Shown: positions 61,276-64,000 of the stretch, in pieces
Position numbering within the stretch: the first letter of the stretch is position 1
Layout of the letters: the number at the start of each line of letters is the position of its first letter
Assembly (NCBI RefSeq): GCF_014635685.1
Contig: NZ_BMDH01000003.1
Location: 1 to 64,000 of the forward strand
Length of the DNA: 64,000 nt
Reading direction: 5' to 3'
Source: Galliscardovia ingluviei
GTDB taxonomy: Bacteria; Actinomycetota; Actinomycetes; Actinomycetales; Bifidobacteriaceae
Translations under genes and position numbers: made by a program
Notes under the pieces: model-generated
The model's database searches: none
Told to the model about the DNA's origin: nothing
What the model saw: the letters and a program-made list of their open reading frames with translations, nothing else

Positions 61276-64000
61276 ATGAAGAGACGAAAAACAGTTGCAG
61301 CACTTGCAGCTGCAGCTACACTCAGCGTGGGAGCAATTATTCCCACAACAATTATTACTGCCACAGCAAATGCAGCAGATAATGAGACAGTAACCGTAAC
61401 CCCAAACCCATGGTATGCTAATGGTCCTTTTGAAGGCTGGGGTACTTCACTAGCTTGGTTCGCCAATGCTACTGGCAAATATGGAGAAGAAGGCTTTATC
61501 ACCAACCGAGATCAGATTAGCGACGAAGCTTATCACAAAGCTCTCGAACACGGTAAGGCATTACGACAAGATTTTTATAATAGTATCTTCAGCGAGCAAG
61601 GCCTAGATCTTAATATGGCTCGCTACAATATTGGCGGCGGCAACGCGTCTGACGTAGCTTATGATTTCCCATTTATGCGTCAAGGTGCTGCAGTCCCAGG
61701 ATATTGGGCTGACGACCCCACAGGAGCTAAAAACCTTTATGGTGGCGCAGCGACCACGCAAGCAAACAAGGAGCAAATTGCCCAACGTTTTGACCCGTCC
61801 AATGATGCTCAATACGACTGGTCGAAGGGAGCCTCACAAGAATGGTGGATTAATCAGGGACACAAAACTGGCGATATTACTCATATTGAAGCATTTGCCA
61901 ACTCTGCCCCTTGGTTCTTAACAACAAGTGGATACGCCACTGGCGGGTTTAACTCTGGAAGCAATAATTTACAAGATCCAGAAAAATTTGCACAATATAT
62001 GGTTGCTGTCACCAATCATTTGGAGCAGCAATACGGTCTTGAAATTAATACACTTGAACCATTCAACGAATCAGAAACCGGTTATTGGGGTACTCCTAAT
62101 TCATTCGCAAATGACAAGTATGATACTACAAATTCGGAACTTATCAACCGATACTGGCAACGCTACTTTACTGATAAAAACAAATCAGTGACGCCGTATA
62201 CCACTGCTGTGAAGAAGCCTCAAGAAGGCATGCACGTTGACAATAGCGTACAGCAGGAAACAATCAAAGCCCTACGCAACGCAATGGGCACCAACGACCA
62301 TACACAGATTGTAGCAACGGATGCAACTGATTCAGGTCAAATGGTTGACTCATATAATGAGTATCCGCAAGCAGTGCGCGACATGATAGGACAATATAAC
62401 ACCCACTCCTACGGCACTAACAGGCAGCGAGTGGCCCGCGATATCGCACAAACCGATGGCAAGAAACTGTCAATGAGCGAGGTTGATGGCGCTTGGCAAA
62501 GTGGCGGGTTCAATCCATACGAGTTCAGCAATGGTCTTGGCATGGCGGGTAAAATCAATAGCGATATCTATGCTCTGCAATCCAAGGATTTCAACTTCTG
62601 GCAAGTTGTAGAAGACCTCTATAATATGTCTACTGGTACACAAGACGTATATGGACATACCGCCAATCCACAGGGTGAAAACACCAATTGGGGCACAGTA
62701 TTCATCAGCTTCGACTGTACTGTCGCAGACGAAGATGGTAATCTATATTCCGAGCGTGACGTTGATAATAATGGAGGCAAAACAGAAGGCTTACAGCCAT
62801 GCTCTGTGATTGTAAATTCCAAATACAACGCTGTTCGCGCATACACCAAGTTTGTTCATGAAGGCGATGCAATTATTGCCAATAACCGCACTGCTGACAC
62901 ACTTACTGCCACATCAAAAGATGGAAACACACAAAGTATTATCCACACTAATAAGTCAGCACAAGCTCAAACATTTGTCATTGATCTTTCCAAGTTCGGC
63001 AAAATCAGCGAACAAGCTACTGGAAAACTCTTTTTGACTACCGCCCCAGCAAAAGCAGAAGGTACCACAGCATTCTTTGGAGCAACACCTGAGTATATGA
63101 ATACATTCAGCAATGTTGAGCAACCAAATGCTGTACACATCGATCCAGTAGCTAAAACTGCAACCGTTACTGTTCCAGCAAAGTCTATTGCTTCAATCGA
63201 ACTCACTGGTGTAACCGGCATTGCTCCAACAGCTGGAATAGAAAACAACGCATCATATGAGCTTATTGGCCAAGCATCTGGCAAAACACTTACTGCTCAG
63301 CGAGTAGGTGATTCAGCACTCTCCTTACAGGATGCAGCAACTACATCACAAACTGCACAGAGTCAAACATGGAAATTCCATGAAGTAGCAGCACCTGCAC
63401 AGCGTCCAACATTACGTCGCTATATTATTACCGGACCAAACGATATGGTACTGGTATCAAGTAACGGAACTAATGCTTTGCAGTCCATGAGCATCGATGA
63501 AGCTACTCATAATCCTGCGGCACTGTGGGTAGTAAATACCGAAAACGGAGAATCATGGAGTTTTGTTAATGTTGCCGCTCAGCAAGCTATTGATGTGGAT
63601 GGGCAAGGCAAAACCTCAGGGACAAAAGTTGGGCTTTGGCTATCTGGCGGTGGCACACACCAAGCATGGTATCTGCATACTGTCGAACCATTAAACGCAC
63701 AAGATATCAATGTTCATACTGTTGTCAATACAGAGCCCCAACTGCCACAACAAGTAACCATCAACTACGAGTGGGGCACTGCTAAGTCTACATCAGTTTC
63801 TTGGAATACAGATGGCGTAGCTGAGCATGTCCGACAAGCAGGTACGTTTGATATTGCAGGAATTGCAAGTACTGCACGCGGTAGCAAAGTACCCGTTACA
63901 GCACATGTACATGTTGGACAATTTACTGTAGTGGATCCCGCATCTATCACCGTTGGGGTTAATAGTAAAGTAAGTGATGTCGCTCAAGCAGCTCCAAATA
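61276..64000 (+). CDS. GH30-like endo-beta-1,6-galactanase, 3' end missing
   Basis: At least 908 residues, cut by the window end. ATG 61276 follows AGGAGG; a nearby ATG at 61272 is out of frame. Signal peptide 1-34, then the GH30 barrel with WGTSLAWFA at about 53. The acid/base Glu lies in EPFNESETGYWG (about 265), the nucleophile Glu in SEVDGAWQSGG (about 402). A beta side domain and a ricin-like module (about 655-790, YELIGQASGKTLTAQ) follow. A Big-like domain starts near 815. It should cleave beta-1,6-galactan side chains of arabinogalactan, in concert with the upstream GH43. Confidence 0.85.
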   Translation, partial: MKRRKTVAALAAAATLSVGAIIPTTIITATANAADNETVTVTPNPWYANGPFEGWGTSLAWFANATGKYGEEGFITNRDQISDEAYHKALEHGKALRQDFYNSIFSEQGLDLNMARYNIGGGNASDVAYDFPFMRQGAAVPGYWADDPTGAKNLYGGAATTQANKEQIAQRFDPSNDAQYDWSKGASQEWWINQGHKTGDITHIEAFANSAPWFLTTSGYATGGFNSGSNNLQDPEKFAQYMVAVTNHLEQQYGLEINTLEPFNESETGYWGTPNSFANDKYDTTNSELINRYWQRYFTDKNKSVTPYTTAVKKPQEGMHVDNSVQQETIKALRNAMGTNDHTQIVATDATDSGQMVDSYNEYPQAVRDMIGQYNTHSYGTNRQRVARDIAQTDGKKLSMSEVDGAWQSGGFNPYEFSNGLGMAGKINSDIYALQSKDFNFWQVVEDLYNMSTGTQDVYGHTANPQGENTNWGTVFISFDCTVADEDGNLYSERDVDNNGGKTEGLQPCSVIVNSKYNAVRAYTKFVHEGDAIIANNRTADTLTATSKDGNTQSIIHTNKSAQAQTFVIDLSKFGKISEQATGKLFLTTAPAKAEGTTAFFGATPEYMNTFSNVEQPNAVHIDPVAKTATVTVPAKSIASIELTGVTGIAPTAGIENNASYELIGQASGKTLTAQRVGDSALSLQDAATTSQTAQSQTWKFHEVAAPAQRPTLRRYIITGPNDMVLVSSNGTNALQSMSIDEATHNPAALWVVNTENGESWSFVNVAAQQAIDVDGQGKTSGTKVGLWLSGGGTHQAWYLHTVEPLNAQDINVHTVVNTEPQLPQQVTINYEWGTAKSTSVSWNTDGVAEHVRQAGTFDIAGIASTARGSKVPVTAHVHVGQFTVVDPASITVGVNSKVSDVAQAAPN

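Overview
The window looks like a Bifidobacteriaceae chromosome of moderate G+C content, perhaps an Alloscardovia or Gardnerella relative; I cannot name the species. The case rests on gene content and style: a plant arabinogalactan pair (exo-beta-1,3-galactanase plus endo-beta-1,6-galactanase) arranged as I recall from Bifidobacterium longum, surface proteins with LAxTG-type C-termini, a WhiB protein, and actinobacterial variant leucine-rich-repeat and AbiEi-like proteins.

Region 1 (1-23.9 kb) is ordinary chromosome: a PAP2 phosphatase, a degenerate EAL protein, a 16-bp minisatellite, a NUDIX hydrolase, an HD hydrolase, an FtsX-like permease with an unusual degenerate ABC ATPase, Kup, TatD, a repeat-rich surface protein with an 11-bp poly-G tract at its promoter, MetG, an AbiEi-like protein, RsmI, polyphosphate kinase, a NUDIX-histidine phosphatase fusion, a possible structured RNA, and tRNA-Lys(UUU).

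Region 2 (23,923-54,695) is an integrative and conjugative element (ICE) of about 30.7 kb. It is bounded by a 36-bp direct repeat of the tRNA-Lys 3' end, and its tyrosine integrase sits beside the right repeat. From left to right it carries: two small repressor-type switches; small membrane proteins; a replication-type HTH protein; a WhiB protein; ParA with a ribbon-helix-helix partner set among 8-bp repeat arrays; a giant cell-wall adhesin; a HipA/CtkA-like kinase with a small partner; a Gram-positive type IV secretion operon (Maff2-like, VirB6-like, PrgI-like, VirB4, SLT-CHAP hydrolase, coiled-coil membrane protein); a leftward mobilisation operon (MobC, relaxase, PcfB-like, an unknown protein, VirD4 coupling protein); a palindromic oriT candidate; two acidic paralogous proteins; and a toxin-antitoxin pair under a 12-bp-repeat operator.

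The most unusual feature is a set of non-coding signals that ties the ICE together. A 13-bp motif, TGTCGCACCAAGC, lies 50-115 bp upstream of four separate operons (adhesin, secretion, mobilisation, and the 49.8-kb operon), always in the direction of transcription. Two of these operons also share a roughly 90-bp element with two conserved hairpins, preceded by arrays of an 8-bp TATTTCNN repeat that also flank parA. These could form an undescribed regulatory and partition network.

Region 3 (54.7-64 kb) is chromosome again: a LacI-type regulator whose C-terminus has been replaced by ICE sequence, a LacI-type operator, a fucO-like alcohol dehydrogenase, a cell-wall GH43_24-like beta-galactanase, and a GH30-like beta-1,6-galactanase that runs off the end of the window.
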